A DNA stretch of 64,000 bases. Source: Comamonas terrigena NBRC 13299. Lineage in GTDB: Bacteria; Pseudomonadota; Gammaproteobacteria; Burkholderiales; Burkholderiaceae_C. How positions within the stretch are numbered: position 1 is the stretch's first letter; every line of letters begins with the position of its first letter. Positions 36,553-45,995 of this stretch are shown one piece after another. Under the pieces are notes generated by a model. That model had not been told where the DNA came from. It made no database searches and was given only the letters and a program-made list of their open reading frames with translations. The stretch is taken from assembly GCF_006740045.1 (NCBI RefSeq), contig NZ_AP019749.1, positions 887,001-951,000 on the forward strand. Direction: 5' to 3'. A program made the translations under genes and the position numbers.

Positions 36553-39500
36553 TTATGCTTTTTCGATGTTGACCAGAAAGGCCTTGAACTCGGGGGTCTG
36601 GGCATTGGCGTCCCCGATGCCGGGGCTCAGCGTGTTGGCCAGATAGCCCTTGCGCGTGGTGCCTTCGTAGCCCCAGTGGCAGGGAATGCCGATCTGCTCG
36701 ATCTCCTGGCCATCGACCTGCAGCGTCATCACGCGCTTGGTCACCACGGCCTTGCCCTTGATGTGGCCGCGCTTGCTGGAGACGCGGATCATGTCGCCGG
36801 CCTTGATGCCTTTCTTGTCGGCCAGCTTTTCCGAGAGTTCGATGAACTGTTCGGGCTGGACGATGGCGTTCAGGCGCGAGTGCTTGGTCCAGTGGCGGAA
36901 CATCTCGGTGATCGAGTAGGTCGTGGCCACATAGGGGAACTGCTCGCGCGAGCCCATGCGGGCGGCATCGTCGGCAAAGACGCGCGCCACGGGGCTCTTG
37001 CTGACCTGGGGGTGCAGCGGGTTGGCGGCCAGCGGGCTTTCGGTGGGTTCGTAGTGCTCAGGGAAGGGACCGTCGTTCATGTCCTTGAGCGAGAACAGGC
37101 GGCCCAGACCGTCGGGCTGCATGATGAAGGGGCTGACGCCGCTGTTCGGCGCTGCCGTCAGCGGGTAGTCGGGCACGTCCGCGCCGCCCCATTTCTTGCC
37201 GTCCCAGTGCAGGATCTGGCGCTTGGGATCCCAGGGCTTGCCCGAGGGATCGGCCGAGGCGCGGTTGTACAGCACGCGGCGGTTGGCCGGCCAGGCCCAG
37301 GCCCAGCCGGGGGTGTTGCCATGTCCGGTGTCGGTGTTGTCGCGGCGCGCCATCTGGTTGCCGGCTTCGGTCCACGAACCGGCAAAGATCCAGCAGTAGC
37401 TCGCGGTGGTGCCGTCATCGCGCAGCATGCCGAAATCGGACAGCAGCGATCCCTTCTTGGCGATCAGCTTGCCGCTGTCGTCGTACAGGTCCGCCAGCGC
37501 ATAGCCGTTGGTTTCCTTGGCCACTTCCTCGGGGTGCGGATCGTAGGGGTTGTGGTATTGCCAGCGCGTGTTCATCAGCGGCGCCGGGTTGGCACCGCCT
37601 TCCTTGGCGTACAGCTCGCGCAGCTTCATGAAGATGCCGCCCAGAATGCGGCCGTCATGGCGCGCCTCGAACGGCGGCTCCTGTGCGGCCCAGTGCCACT
37701 GCAGCCAGCGGCCGGAGTTGACGATGGTGCCGTTTTCCTCGGCAAAGCACGACGAGGGCAGGCGGAACACCGTGGTCTGGATTTGGGAGGGGTCCACGTC
37801 GTTGAATTCGCCGTGGTTCTTCCAGAAGGTGGAGGTCTCGGTCTGCAGCGGGTCGATGATGACCAGGAACTTGAGCTTGGACAGCGCGTCGCGGATCTTG
37901 CCGGAGTCGGGCATGGCCGCCACCGGGTTGAAGCCCTGGGCGATGTAGCCGTTGACCTTGCCGCGGTACATCAGATCGAAGTAGGCCAGCATGTCGTAGC
38001 TGCGATCCCACTTGGGCAGCCAGTCGTAGCCCCAGCTGTTCTCGCGCGTGGCATGGTCGCCGTACAGGTCCTTCATCAGGCTGACGAAGAACTTGGGCGT
38101 GTTCTTCCAGAAGTTGACCTGGCCGGGCAGATCGGCCTGCGGCGTGGACTCCTTCAGGTAGTCGTCGATGGTCTGCTGTTGGTCGGTCGGCAGGTTCAGG
38201 TAACCGGGCAGACGCGTGGAGAGCAGGCCCAGGTCGGTATAGCCCTGGATGTTGGAGTGACCGCGCAGCGCATTCACGCCGCCTCCGGCCATGCCGATGT
38301 TGCCCAGCAGCAGCTGGATCATGGCCGAGCCGCGGATGATCTGGGCGCCCGCCGTGTGGTGGGTCCAGCCCAGTGCGTACAGGAAGGTCGCGGTGCGGTC
38401 GGGCACGCAGGTGCTGGCCAGTTGCTCGCACACATGCAGAAAGTCTTCGACCTGGGTGCCGGTGATGGTGTTCACCATCTCGGGCGTGTAGCGCTCCACA
38501 TGCTTCTTCAGCAGGTTCAGCACGCAGCGCGGGTGCTGCAGCGTCAGGTCCTGCAGCGCATGACCCTGGGCATCGCGCTCGTAGGTCCAGCTGCTCTTGT
38601 CGTAGCTCTTCTTGTCGGCGTTGTAGCCGCTGAACAGGCCTTCTTCGAAGCTGTAGTCCTCGCGCACGATCAGGCTGGCGTTGGTGTAGGCCTTGACGTA
38701 TTCGTGCTGGATCTTGTCGTGCTGCAGCAGGTAGTTGACGATGCCCATCAAGAAGGCCGCGTCGGAGCCGGCGCGGATCGGGGCGTAGAAATCCGCCACC
38801 GACGCGGTGCGGTTGAAGCGCGGATCCACCACCATCAGATGGGCTTTGTTGTGGATCTTGGCTTCGATGGCCCACTTGAAGCCCACGGGGTGGGCTTCCG
38901 CCGGGTTGCCGCCCATGACCAGAATCACGTTGGCGTTCTTGATGTCCACCCAGTGGTTGGTCATCGCCCCGCGGCCGAACGAGGGCGCCAGGGCCGACAC
39001 CGTGGGGCCGTGGCACAGGCGCGCCTGGCAGTCGAAGCCGACCATGCCCAGTGCGCGCGCAAAGCGGAAGTCCAGCACGCCGGTTTCGTTGGATGCGGCC
39101 GACGAGGCCAGCATGCCGGTGCTGAGCCAGCGGTTGACCACCTGGCCCTTCTCGTTCTTCTCGATGAAGTTGGCGTCGCGGTCGTCCTTGAGCAGGCGGG
39201 CGATGCGCTCGTTGGCTTCGTCCCAGCTGATGCGCTTCCACTCGTTGGTGCCGGCTTCGCGCACCTCGGGGTACTTCAGGCGCTGGTCGGAGTGGATGTA
39301 GTCGAGTGCCCCCGCGCCCTTGGGGCACAGCGAGCCGCGGCTGACCGGGTGGTCCGGGTCACCTTCGATGTGGAAGATCTTGGCCTTGGCGTTTTTGGCG
39401 CCGTCGCCCAGGCTGTACATCAGCATGCCGCAGCCGACCGAGCAATAGGTGCAGTTGTTGCGGGTTTCCTTGGCGCGCAGCAGCTTGTACTGGCGGGGCA

Positions 39501-39603
39501 GGGTGGCCATGGCCACCGAGGGGGCAAAGCCCAGGGCTGCAGCCGTCGCACCGGCCGCACCGGCGCCACAGAGCTTGAAGAATCTTCTTCTGCCGTGATT
39601 CAT
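36553..39603 (-). CDS. fdoG: Formate dehydrogenase-N/O catalytic alpha subunit, Cys (non-seleno) form
   Basis: A 1016-residue molybdopterin oxidoreductase that oxidises formate to CO2 on the periplasmic side. A Tat signal (GRRRFFKLCGAG, residues 4-15) exports it. The [4Fe-4S] cluster is held by Cys51, Cys54, Cys58 and Cys93 (NCTYCSVGCGM, SLCPKG). The metal ligand position, selenocysteine 196 in E. coli FdoG, is Cys197 here (FDCQARLCHGPTVSAL), encoded by TGC at 39013-39015, with the catalytic His next to it; no UGA recoding is needed. The rest of the family is intact. It is first in the operon fdoG-fdoH-fdoI-fdhE. The start at MNHGRRRFF is fixed by the Tat motif. Confidence 0.95.
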   Translation of the reverse strand: MNHGRRRFFKLCGAGAAGATAAALGFAPSVAMATLPRQYKLLRAKETRNNCTYCSVGCGMLMYSLGDGAKNAKAKIFHIEGDPDHPVSRGSLCPKGAGALDYIHSDQRLKYPEVREAGTNEWKRISWDEANERIARLLKDDRDANFIEKNEKGQVVNRWLSTGMLASSAASNETGVLDFRFARALGMVGFDCQARLCHGPTVSALAPSFGRGAMTNHWVDIKNANVILVMGGNPAEAHPVGFKWAIEAKIHNKAHLMVVDPRFNRTASVADFYAPIRAGSDAAFLMGIVNYLLQHDKIQHEYVKAYTNASLIVREDYSFEEGLFSGYNADKKSYDKSSWTYERDAQGHALQDLTLQHPRCVLNLLKKHVERYTPEMVNTITGTQVEDFLHVCEQLASTCVPDRTATFLYALGWTHHTAGAQIIRGSAMIQLLLGNIGMAGGGVNALRGHSNIQGYTDLGLLSTRLPGYLNLPTDQQQTIDDYLKESTPQADLPGQVNFWKNTPKFFVSLMKDLYGDHATRENSWGYDWLPKWDRSYDMLAYFDLMYRGKVNGYIAQGFNPVAAMPDSGKIRDALSKLKFLVIIDPLQTETSTFWKNHGEFNDVDPSQIQTTVFRLPSSCFAEENGTIVNSGRWLQWHWAAQEPPFEARHDGRILGGIFMKLRELYAKEGGANPAPLMNTRWQYHNPYDPHPEEVAKETNGYALADLYDDSGKLIAKKGSLLSDFGMLRDDGTTASYCWIFAGSWTEAGNQMARRDNTDTGHGNTPGWAWAWPANRRVLYNRASADPSGKPWDPKRQILHWDGKKWGGADVPDYPLTAAPNSGVSPFIMQPDGLGRLFSLKDMNDGPFPEHYEPTESPLAANPLHPQVSKSPVARVFADDAARMGSREQFPYVATTYSITEMFRHWTKHSRLNAIVQPEQFIELSEKLADKKGIKAGDMIRVSSKRGHIKGKAVVTKRVMTLQVDGQEIEQIGIPCHWGYEGTTRKGYLANTLSPGIGDANAQTPEFKAFLVNIEKA

Positions 39604-39986
39604 CGTGATTCGTTTTTCTTCAACCGCGCTCCCATGACCATGGAGGGCGTTAGGTTTGCAGGCGCGGCATGCATGCGCCTGGTGAGCCGGGGGGATAGCC
39701 CGGACTCGAAGCCTCGACCTTGACGATTGCCCACGCATTGCCGGACCTCACGGGCCACGTCGAATGTTGAGGGGTGCCAATGGCAAGCAATTGAACCGGT
39801 GCGGCAGGCGCCGGTTCGCAAAGCGAGGAATTGCGTGAAGACCCTCAAGTCTTCATGTCATCCAGTTCCTACAAGGAGACGGGAAGGCACGCGAATCTAT
39901 TCACCTCACACCTTGATGTCCAGCAAACATGAGCGCAAGCCTCGGGTATGCATTCCCCGCGCGCACGGTCACCGCAATGCATGCAC
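39604..39986. other. Leader/intergenic region between modC and fdoG
   Basis: About 383 bp upstream of the formate dehydrogenase operon. Two clean stem-loops lie 190-255 bp before the fdoG start: 39794-39816 (AACCGGTGC / GCGCCGGTT, one G:T pair) and 39836-39855 (TGAAGAC / GTCTTCA). A shorter inverted repeat, AGGCGC..GCGCCT, lies near 39660-39685. The operon promoter must be here, but I cannot name its boxes, and I do not recognise a known riboswitch. Confidence 0.55.
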
Positions 39987-41084
39987 TCAATCCAGCAGGG
40001 CCACACCCTTGACCTGGGCCCAGGCGGATTGGCCGGCGCACAGGCCCATCTGCTGCACCGAATGCTGGCTCAGCCGGGCCAGCAGCATGGTGGCGCCAGC
40101 CTGCACCTGCAGCATGGCGTAGCCCGGGGCTTCGGGCTGGATGGCGGCTATCTGCACCGGCAGCACATTGAGAATGCTGGAATACGCGGGTGGCACCAGC
40201 GCCACACTCACGTCCCGCGCCTGGATGCGCAGGCGCACCGCCGTGCCGGGGGCGCGAGCCTGGGTGCCGACCAGGCGCAGCTGGCCACCGTCGAACTGCG
40301 CCGTGGTCAGGTGGTCGCTGGCGTCGTGTTGCGTGACCGTGGCGGGCACCACGGCCGCTGCCGTGTCCCCGTGGGCCAGGGGCAGGTCCAGGCGTGCCAG
40401 CAGTTGGGCCGTGTGGCCTTCGGCCACCACCCGGCCGGCGCGCAGCAGCACCAGGTGGCTGGCCAGGCGTGCCACCTCGTCCAGCGAATGGCTGATGTAG
40501 AGCACCGGAATGTCCTGGTGGGCCTGCAGACGGTCCAGATAGGGCAGCACCTCGGCCTTGCGTTCGGCATCCAGCGCCGAGAGCGGCTCGTCCATCAGCA
40601 GCACGCGCGGGCTGGTGGCCAGGGCCCGGGCGATGGCCACGCGCTGGCGTTCGCCGCCGGACAAGGTGGATGGCTTGCGCGGCAGCAGCGGTGCAATGCC
40701 CAGCAGCTCGATCACCTGCTCCAGCGCCACACGCTGGCGGGCAGCCGGGGTGCGGCGCAGGCCGTAGCGGATGTTGTCCTCGGCCGTGAGGTGGGGGAAC
40801 AGGCTGGCTTCCTGGAACACATAGCCCAGGGCGCGCTGGTGCGTGGGCAGCCAATGCCGGGCCGCGTCGTCCTGCCAGACATCGCCGTTCACGGTGACGC
40901 GGCCATGCGCGCGCTCCAGCCCGGCGATGCTGCGCAGCAAGGTGGTCTTGCCGCAGCCGGATGGGCCGAACAGGGCCGTGACGCCCTGACCGGGCAGGTT
41001 GAGCTGTACATCCAGTGCAAAGTCGGCGCGCTGCAGTTGCAGGTGGGCCGCAATGCTGCGGTCGTTGGAGTGGGGCGCGGTCAT
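39987..41084 (-). CDS. modC: Molybdate ABC transporter ATP-binding protein
   Basis: A 365-residue ATPase that powers molybdate import. Walker A is GPSGCGKTT (residues 40-48), the signature is [15 protein letters not shown] and Walker [13 protein letters not shown], with the ModC-type N-terminus ([21 protein letters not shown]). The C-terminal third is a molybdate-binding TOBE domain ([29 protein letters not shown]), the usual site for feedback control by bound molybdate. It overlaps modB by 4 bp. With fdoGHI next to it, the imported metal can serve the formate dehydrogenase cofactor. Confidence 0.95.
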   Translation of the reverse strand: MTAPHSNDRSIAAHLQLQRADFALDVQLNLPGQGVTALFGPSGCGKTTLLRSIAGLERAHGRVTVNGDVWQDDAARHWLPTHQRALGYVFQEASLFPHLTAEDNIRYGLRRTPAARQRVALEQVIELLGIAPLLPRKPSTLSGGERQRVAIARALATSPRVLLMDEPLSALDAERKAEVLPYLDRLQAHQDIPVLYISHSLDEVARLASHLVLLRAGRVVAEGHTAQLLARLDLPLAHGDTAAAVVPATVTQHDASDHLTTAQFDGGQLRLVGTQARAPGTAVRLRIQARDVSVALVPPAYSSILNVLPVQIAAIQPEAPGYAMLQVQAGATMLLARLSQHSVQQMGLCAGQSAWAQVKGVALLD

Positions 41085-41779
41085 AGTGGAGAGGCGTGGC
41101 GGTGTTCGCGCGGCTGCAGCCAGCTCAACAGCACCAGTACCACAAAGGCAAAGGCGACCATGCCGCCGGCCAGCCAGTGGGCCTGGGCGTATTCCATGGC
41201 TTCCACATGGTCGTAGATCTGCACCGACACCACGCGGGTCACGCCGGGGATGTTGCCGCCCAGCATCAGCACGATGCCGAATTCACCCACGGTGTGGGCA
41301 AAGCTCAGCACGGCGGCGGTGATGAAGCCGGGCCGTGCCAGCGGCAGGGCCACGGTGAAGAAGCGGTCCAGCCGGCTGGCGCCCAGTGTGGCCGCCACTT
41401 CCAGAGGGCGGTTGCCGATGGACTCGAAGGCGCGCTGCAGCGGCTGCACGGCAAACGGCAGCGAGTACACGACCGAGCCCACCACAAGCCCGGGGAAGGT
41501 GAAAGGCAGGCGCCCCAGGCCCAGGGCCTCGGTCAGCTGGCCGATGGGGCCGTGGGGCCCCATGGTGACCAGCAGATAGAAACCGATCACCGTGGGCGGC
41601 AGCACCAGCGGCAGTGCCACCACGGCACCGATGGGCCCACGCCAGCGCGAGCGCGTGTGTGCCAGCCACCAGGCCAGCGGCGTGGTCAGCACCAGCAGCA
41701 GCACGGTGGTGACGCTGGCGAGCTCCAGCGTCAGGCGGATGGCGGCCCAGTCTTCCGGGCTGAGGTGGGGTGTGTTCAC
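41081..41779 (-). CDS. modB: Molybdate ABC transporter permease
   Basis: A 232-residue inner-membrane protein with about five to six helices. Conserved ModB blocks are [41 protein letters not shown] and the cytoplasmic EAA-type loop [27 protein letters not shown] that contacts Mod[21 protein letters not shown] near the C-terminus is also typical. It overlaps modC by 4 bp and follows modA after 124 bp; a TATATA-containing AT-rich spot at about 41800-41810 might provide an internal promoter. Confidence 0.95.
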   Translation of the reverse strand: MNTPHLSPEDWAAIRLTLELASVTTVLLLVLTTPLAWWLAHTRSRWRGPIGAVVALPLVLPPTVIGFYLLVTMGPHGPIGQLTEALGLGRLPFTFPGLVVGSVVYSLPFAVQPLQRAFESIGNRPLEVAATLGASRLDRFFTVALPLARPGFITAAVLSFAHTVGEFGIVLMLGGNIPGVTRVVSVQIYDHVEAMEYAQAHWLAGGMVAFAFVVLVLLSWLQPREHRHASPL

Positions 41780-41903
41780 GGCATGGCGGCAGAAAGCCGC
41801 ACTATATAAAAACCAGAGGGGCGCTGTTCCGGCGCAGGTGGCCAGGACAGCGGGATCCCCTTATGCGGAAACCCGCGCGGTGCGCGCAGGTGCACTGTGG
41901 TGC

Positions 41904-42689
<786 letters not shown>

Positions 42690-42745
42690 CGAAGTATAGC
42701 CATCCCGTCCGCCTGCAACTTTTTGTGCAGGCATGATGCGGGGCT

Positions 42746-43555
42746 ATGGCTGACCGCACCGCTTCTTCTTCCCCCATGCCCGCGACGGCTTTGCTCGATG
42801 CGCTGGGCCACAGCATGTCGGACAAGCGCATCGAGGTGCTGCGACACCTGGTGCACAACGGCTCCATCTCCCAGTCCGCGCGCGACTGCGGCATCAGCTA
42901 CAAGGCGGCCTGGCAGGCGCTGGACACCTTGACCAATCTGGCGGGGGTGACCCTGGTGGAGCGCAGCGTGGGCGGCGCCGGCGGGGGCGGTGCCACGCTG
43001 ACCGAGGCCGGTCATGCCCTGCTGCAGGCGGCCGATGCCATGGAGCGTGCCCGCTCCGAGGTGCTGGCCCGCTTGCAGGGCGCCGGCCTGCACCAGCCGG
43101 TGCTGGCACGCCTGGCCGTACGCACCAGCATGCGCAACCAGTGGCCTTGCACGGTGCAGTCGCTGCACACCGAAGGCGGCCGTGTGACCGTGCTGCTGCA
43201 CACCGACAGCCGCCATGCGGCCCCGTTGCGAGCCCAGGTGACGCGCGAAAGTGCCGAACTGATGGGGCTGTTTCCCGGCCAGGCGGTGCTGGCCATGGCC
43301 AAGGCCACAGCGGTGCAGGTGCTGTCCGGGGCGGCGGCGGCCGATGGGTTGCAGGCCACGGTCTGGGACGGCGAAGTGACGCGGGCCGATACCGGCGAGG
43401 GCGCGGAAGTGGCTGTGCGCCTGCCGGGCGGCGTGCATGTGGTGGGGTTTGCCGTGGGCGCGCCGCTGCAGCCCGGCGCGCAGGTACAGGTGCGCATTCC
43501 TGCGGCGGCCGTGGTGCTGGCGCTGGTGGATGGGGCAGGTCTGGCCGGTGCTTGA
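42746..43555 (+). CDS. modE: Molybdate-responsive transcriptional regulator, ModE type
   Basis: A 269-residue regulator: N-terminal winged helix-turn-helix (about residues 22-95; MSDKRIEVLRHLVHNGSISQ followed by SARDCGISYKAAWQALD) and two molybdate-binding TOBE domains (about 125-195 and 198-266). This layout is that of ModE, which represses modABC and activates molybdoenzyme genes when molybdate is bound. It is divergent from modA, with the putative operator between them. The linker after the HTH has a glycine-rich stretch (VGGAGGGGA) where E. coli ModE has a charged loop. Start chosen at the first ATG of the frame. Confidence 0.9.
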   Translation: MADRTASSSPMPATALLDALGHSMSDKRIEVLRHLVHNGSISQSARDCGISYKAAWQALDTLTNLAGVTLVERSVGGAGGGGATLTEAGHALLQAADAMERARSEVLARLQGAGLHQPVLARLAVRTSMRNQWPCTVQSLHTEGGRVTVLLHTDSRHAAPLRAQVTRESAELMGLFPGQAVLAMAKATAVQVLSGAAAADGLQATVWDGEVTRADTGEGAEVAVRLPGGVHVVGFAVGAPLQPGAQVQVRIPAAAVVLALVDGAGLAGA

Positions 43556-43643
43556 TGCATGTCAATCCCGCCGATGGCCGGTGGTGGGATAGTGGGCCTA
43601 ATGTGACCCCTGGTACGGCGGATACACGCCAGCCATGGCGGAC

Positions 43644-43660
43644 AGGTATCGGGGATACCT
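43644..43660 (+). terminator. Short hairpin after modE
   Basis: AGGTATC-GGG-GATACCT is a perfect 7-bp stem followed by CATTTTTG, 89 bp past the modE stop. The TTGACA box of the next promoter follows at once, so it could instead be an operator. Confidence 0.45.
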
Positions 43661-43665
43661 CATTT

Positions 43666-43694
43666 TTGACACAATACGGACCATACCGCATGAC
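43666..43694 (+). promoter_or_regulatory. Candidate promoter of the hypothetical gene at 43734
   Basis: A perfect -35 box TTGACA (43666-43671) is followed after 17 bp by CATGAC (43689-43694), a poor -10. It lies 40 bp ahead of the GTG start. Confidence 0.4.
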
Positions 43695-43733
43695 TCTGCC
43701 CGGGGAGGCAGCGCACCACATTGAGAGCTATCT

Positions 43734-44282
43734 GTGAGTATCTTTGATCGCCTGAAATCCAATCTGTCCGGCAGTGATGCCGCTCCTGCCGCTGCGACAT
43801 CCGCTGACGATGAGGGGAAGGTGGGCGGTGGCCGCTTCATGGGCAAGGACGAATCCCAGGCCATGCGCCGTGCGGAGCGTGCCGCCCCGGAAAAACCGGT
43901 GGAAAAAGGGCTGAGCGGACCAGGTGAGGTGTGGGTGTTTGTCTGCCCCAATACCCAGCGCCTGATTCTGGTGCCCCGGCTGGGAGCCGCCCAGGGCGAG
44001 GTGCTGACCCAGCACATGCTGTCCGATCTGCAGCGCATCGGCCTGTGCGAAGAGGTGTCCTACCACGCAGGCTACGACCAGTACTGGAAAATGCCGACGC
44101 AGGAAGCCATTTTGCGCATGCCCACGCTGCACAGCGTGGAAGTGCTGCCCATGAAGCAGATGAAGCTGACCACCCAGTTGGTCAAGCCGGGCGAGGCGCG
44201 CGGCTTCTGGATGCGGGTGCGCCTGCGCGAAGAATCGGAGCTGCCGCAGCCCGATTCGGCACAAGACAGCCGCGTGGGCTGA
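43734..44282 (+). CDS. Hypothetical protein, unknown family
   Basis: A 182-residue soluble protein with no signal peptide or membrane helix. The first 60 residues are Ala/charged and probably flexible (MSIFDRLKSNLSGSDAAPAA); the rest (EVWVFVCPNTQRLILVPRLG ... LTQHMLSDLQRIGLCEEVSY ... MPTLHSVEVLPMKQMKLTTQ ... GFWMRVRLREE) looks like a compact alpha/beta domain. I do not recognise it. The start is GTG, with GAGAG 7 bp upstream, and the gene has its own candidate promoter and a strong terminator, so it is a separate unit between modE and the endonuclease. Confidence 0.75.
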   Translation: MSIFDRLKSNLSGSDAAPAAATSADDEGKVGGGRFMGKDESQAMRRAERAAPEKPVEKGLSGPGEVWVFVCPNTQRLILVPRLGAAQGEVLTQHMLSDLQRIGLCEEVSYHAGYDQYWKMPTQEAILRMPTLHSVEVLPMKQMKLTTQLVKPGEARGFWMRVRLREESELPQPDSAQDSRVG

Positions 44283-44307
44283 TTCCTCCCAGGCCACCCA
44301 GCAGATA

Positions 44308-44327
44308 CCGCCTTCGGGCGGTTTTTT
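44308..44327 (+). terminator. Rho-independent terminator of the hypothetical gene
   Basis: CCGCC-TTCG-GGCGG followed by T6, 25 bp past the stop; the tetraloop is the very stable TTCG type. Confidence 0.9.
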
Positions 44328-44346
44328 CATGGGCAGGCCGGTGCAT

Positions 44347-45420
44347 TCACTGCACCCCGCCCGTCACCGGCAAGCCCGACAGCAGGTGCCACTGGGTCTG
44401 CACCACGAAGTCGGCGTAATCCATGGGGCGCTGGATCTGGGCGTCGGCGCTGTTGGGCAGCACATAGGCCCAGGCACGCTGGCTGCTGGCGTCGTAGACC
44501 AGCTTGAACAAGTGGTCGGGAACCCAGACCTGGCTGCTTCCCAGCAAGTGCGGCACACCCTGGTAGAGCGGGCCGCTGAAGACAAACACATCGCCCGCCG
44601 CGCGCTGTGCGTATTTGCGCACATCGGCCTCCAGCTTGGCCCAGACCTTGCGGTTGTTGGTCGGGTCCTGGGGCACCATGTTCGTCAGGGCGAACGACTG
44701 GGCCATGCCGCTGGCGCTGTACTGGTTGGCGGCAGCGGCCATGTGTCCGCGGTCATAGCCGCTGCCCTGGTAGTCCGCCAGCGTGGCGCGCTGTGCACTG
44801 GGTACGCGCGCGTCGGCATAGAAGCGGTCGGTGCGTTCCTGGCCGGCCGCCTGCTGCAGGCGGCCCCGGTTCAGCCGCTCCACCACCACCATCGGCGTCT
44901 TGGTGCGGCCGGAATACAGCACGGCAAACCCTTCCGAGCACAGCGCGCGCGCAGCCCATTCGGTGCCGATGCTGCCTGGTTGCAGGACACGGCCGGCCGG
45001 AAACTGCTCACGGCAGGCCGCAAAGCCGCTGCTGTCGATGGCGGAGGAGGCTGTGGCGGTTGTTGGCGTGCTGGCCGTGGTCGCCGGCGATGCCGTGGGG
45101 CGTGTGGCCTGGGAGGGGGCGGGGGACTGGGCCCAGTTCCCGATGCGTTGCTTGACCAAGCGTGTGGCTTCATCGGCCAGTCCTTCGCCCCAGCCGCGCA
45201 GCTGCTGGCGCGCACCGTCCAGGTGGCTGCGCCAGGATTGGCTGAGCAGGCTTTCCGGACTGCGGGTCAGCAGGTCCCAGGGGCTCAAGGCCTGTACCAG
45301 CACGGCGTTGCCGAACAGGGCGCCCCAGATGAAGAACGCCAGGCGGCCGGTGAGCCGGTGCCTGAGTCGCTGGAACCAGTGGAGGGGAGCGGGAGAAGAC
45401 TTGCGCTTGCGGGTGGCCAT
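44347..45420 (-). CDS. Membrane-anchored DNA/RNA non-specific endonuclease
   Basis: A 357-residue protein. A basic start (MATRKRKSSPAP) leads to one membrane helix (about residues 26-44), a Ser/Thr/Ala/Pro-rich linker (about 97-130), and a C-terminal NUC1-type nuclease domain. The active-site motif is GYDRGHMAAAANQYSASGMA (catalytic His226), with the metal-binding Asn in TNMVPQDPTNNRKVWAKLE. Such enzymes cut DNA and RNA without sequence preference; anchored outside the inner membrane it could degrade incoming or environmental nucleic acid. Start chosen at 45420 for the basic N-terminus before the helix. It is convergent with the hypothetical gene and has a palindrome about 100 bp upstream. 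Confidence 0.87.
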   Translation of the reverse strand: MATRKRKSSPAPLHWFQRLRHRLTGRLAFFIWGALFGNAVLVQALSPWDLLTRSPESLLSQSWRSHLDGARQQLRGWGEGLADEATRLVKQRIGNWAQSPAPSQATRPTASPATTASTPTTATASSAIDSSGFAACREQFPAGRVLQPGSIGTEWAARALCSEGFAVLYSGRTKTPMVVVERLNRGRLQQAAGQERTDRFYADARVPSAQRATLADYQGSGYDRGHMAAAANQYSASGMAQSFALTNMVPQDPTNNRKVWAKLEADVRKYAQRAAGDVFVFSGPLYQGVPHLLGSSQVWVPDHLFKLVYDASSQRAWAYVLPNSADAQIQRPMDYADFVVQTQWHLLSGLPVTGGVQ

Positions 45421-45517
45421 GGACACACAAAGCCGCTGCCAGCACCGTGGGCGCAGGCGACGCACGGCAGACAGGGCGGGCACGGGGAAAGGAGCGGCCG
45501 GGCGGGAACCGGAGGTG

Positions 45518-45540
45518 GTTGCTATTTTTCACATAGCAAC
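45518..45540. repeat. Palindrome upstream of the endonuclease gene
   Basis: GTTGCTAT and ATAGCAAC form a perfect 8-bp inverted repeat around TTTTCAC-type 7-nt spacer, in an AT-rich stretch that contrasts with the surroundings. It is centred about 109 bp before the endonuclease start and could be an operator, a promoter-associated hairpin or a relic of an intergenic repeat. Confidence 0.5.
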
Positions 45541-45687
45541 TTATCTATGGAGTGTAAGCCTTACAAGCTTATCTTGTTGCAAATAACTGTAAAAATACCC
45601 AGGTGTCTTACGGGTGCCTGTGCCGCGGTTTTTGGCGCTTTGCTGCGAAAAATTCAGCATTTTCCCTGAAGCCCTGTTTTTTCTGCA

Positions 45688-45693
45688 TATAAT
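45688..45693 (+). promoter_or_regulatory. -10 box of the tRNA-Arg promoter
   Basis: A perfect TATAAT lies 11 bp before the tRNA 5' end. A GC-rich stretch follows, as in stringently controlled stable-RNA promoters. No convincing -35 box is seen. Confidence 0.55.
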
Positions 45694-45703
45694 CATGGCT
45701 TCG

Positions 45704-45780
45704 GCGGCTGTAGCTCAGCTGGATAGAGTACTTGGCTACGAACCAAGGGGTCGTGGGTTCGATTCCTGCCAGCCGCACCA
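45704..45780 (+). tRNA. tRNA-Arg (ACG)
   Basis: A 77-nt tRNA with acceptor stem GCGGCTG / CAGCCGC, encoded CCA, anticodon stem CTTGG / CCAAG and loop CTACGAA, giving anticodon ACG (read as ICG for CGU, CGC and CGA). The T arm GTGGGTTCGATTCCTGC has two wobble pairs. A single-gene unit with its own terminator. Confidence 0.95.
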
Positions 45781-45787
45781 AAACGAC

Positions 45788-45821
45788 AAGCCTCAGAGTG
45801 GAAACGCTCTGAGGCTTTTTC
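45788..45821 (+). terminator. Rho-independent terminator of tRNA-Arg
   Basis: A 10-bp stem (AGCCTCAGAG / CTCTGAGGCT) with an 8-nt loop, followed by T5, begins 8 bp past the tRNA. Confidence 0.9.
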
Positions 45822-45995
45822 GTTTTCGGGGCCGTCTGCGGTCAATGTGCCGCCCGCTTTGGATGTCTGTGCACATCCGCATGTGCAACGCTCAGCTATC
45901 TATTGCACCCCCTACCCCATCCGCAGACCCGTGCGCAGTGCTGACGTCTTGGCGAAGCCTGCATGCCCCGCTCCGGGCGTAACGTCGGTGCGGGA

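Noticed and set aside
35659..39723. A very long open frame on the plus strand across the formate dehydrogenase genes
   Set aside because: It is antisense to three well-matched subunit genes and its His/Gly/Val/Gln-rich translation has no domain features; such frames are a by-product of high GC at third codon positions.
39670..39730. tRNA-like 3' part (TTCGAGTCC followed by a CACCA) on the minus strand upstream of fdoG
   Set aside because: The T-arm stem does not pair and no matching acceptor or anticodon arm lies upstream, so it is not a tRNA and in particular not tRNA-Sec.
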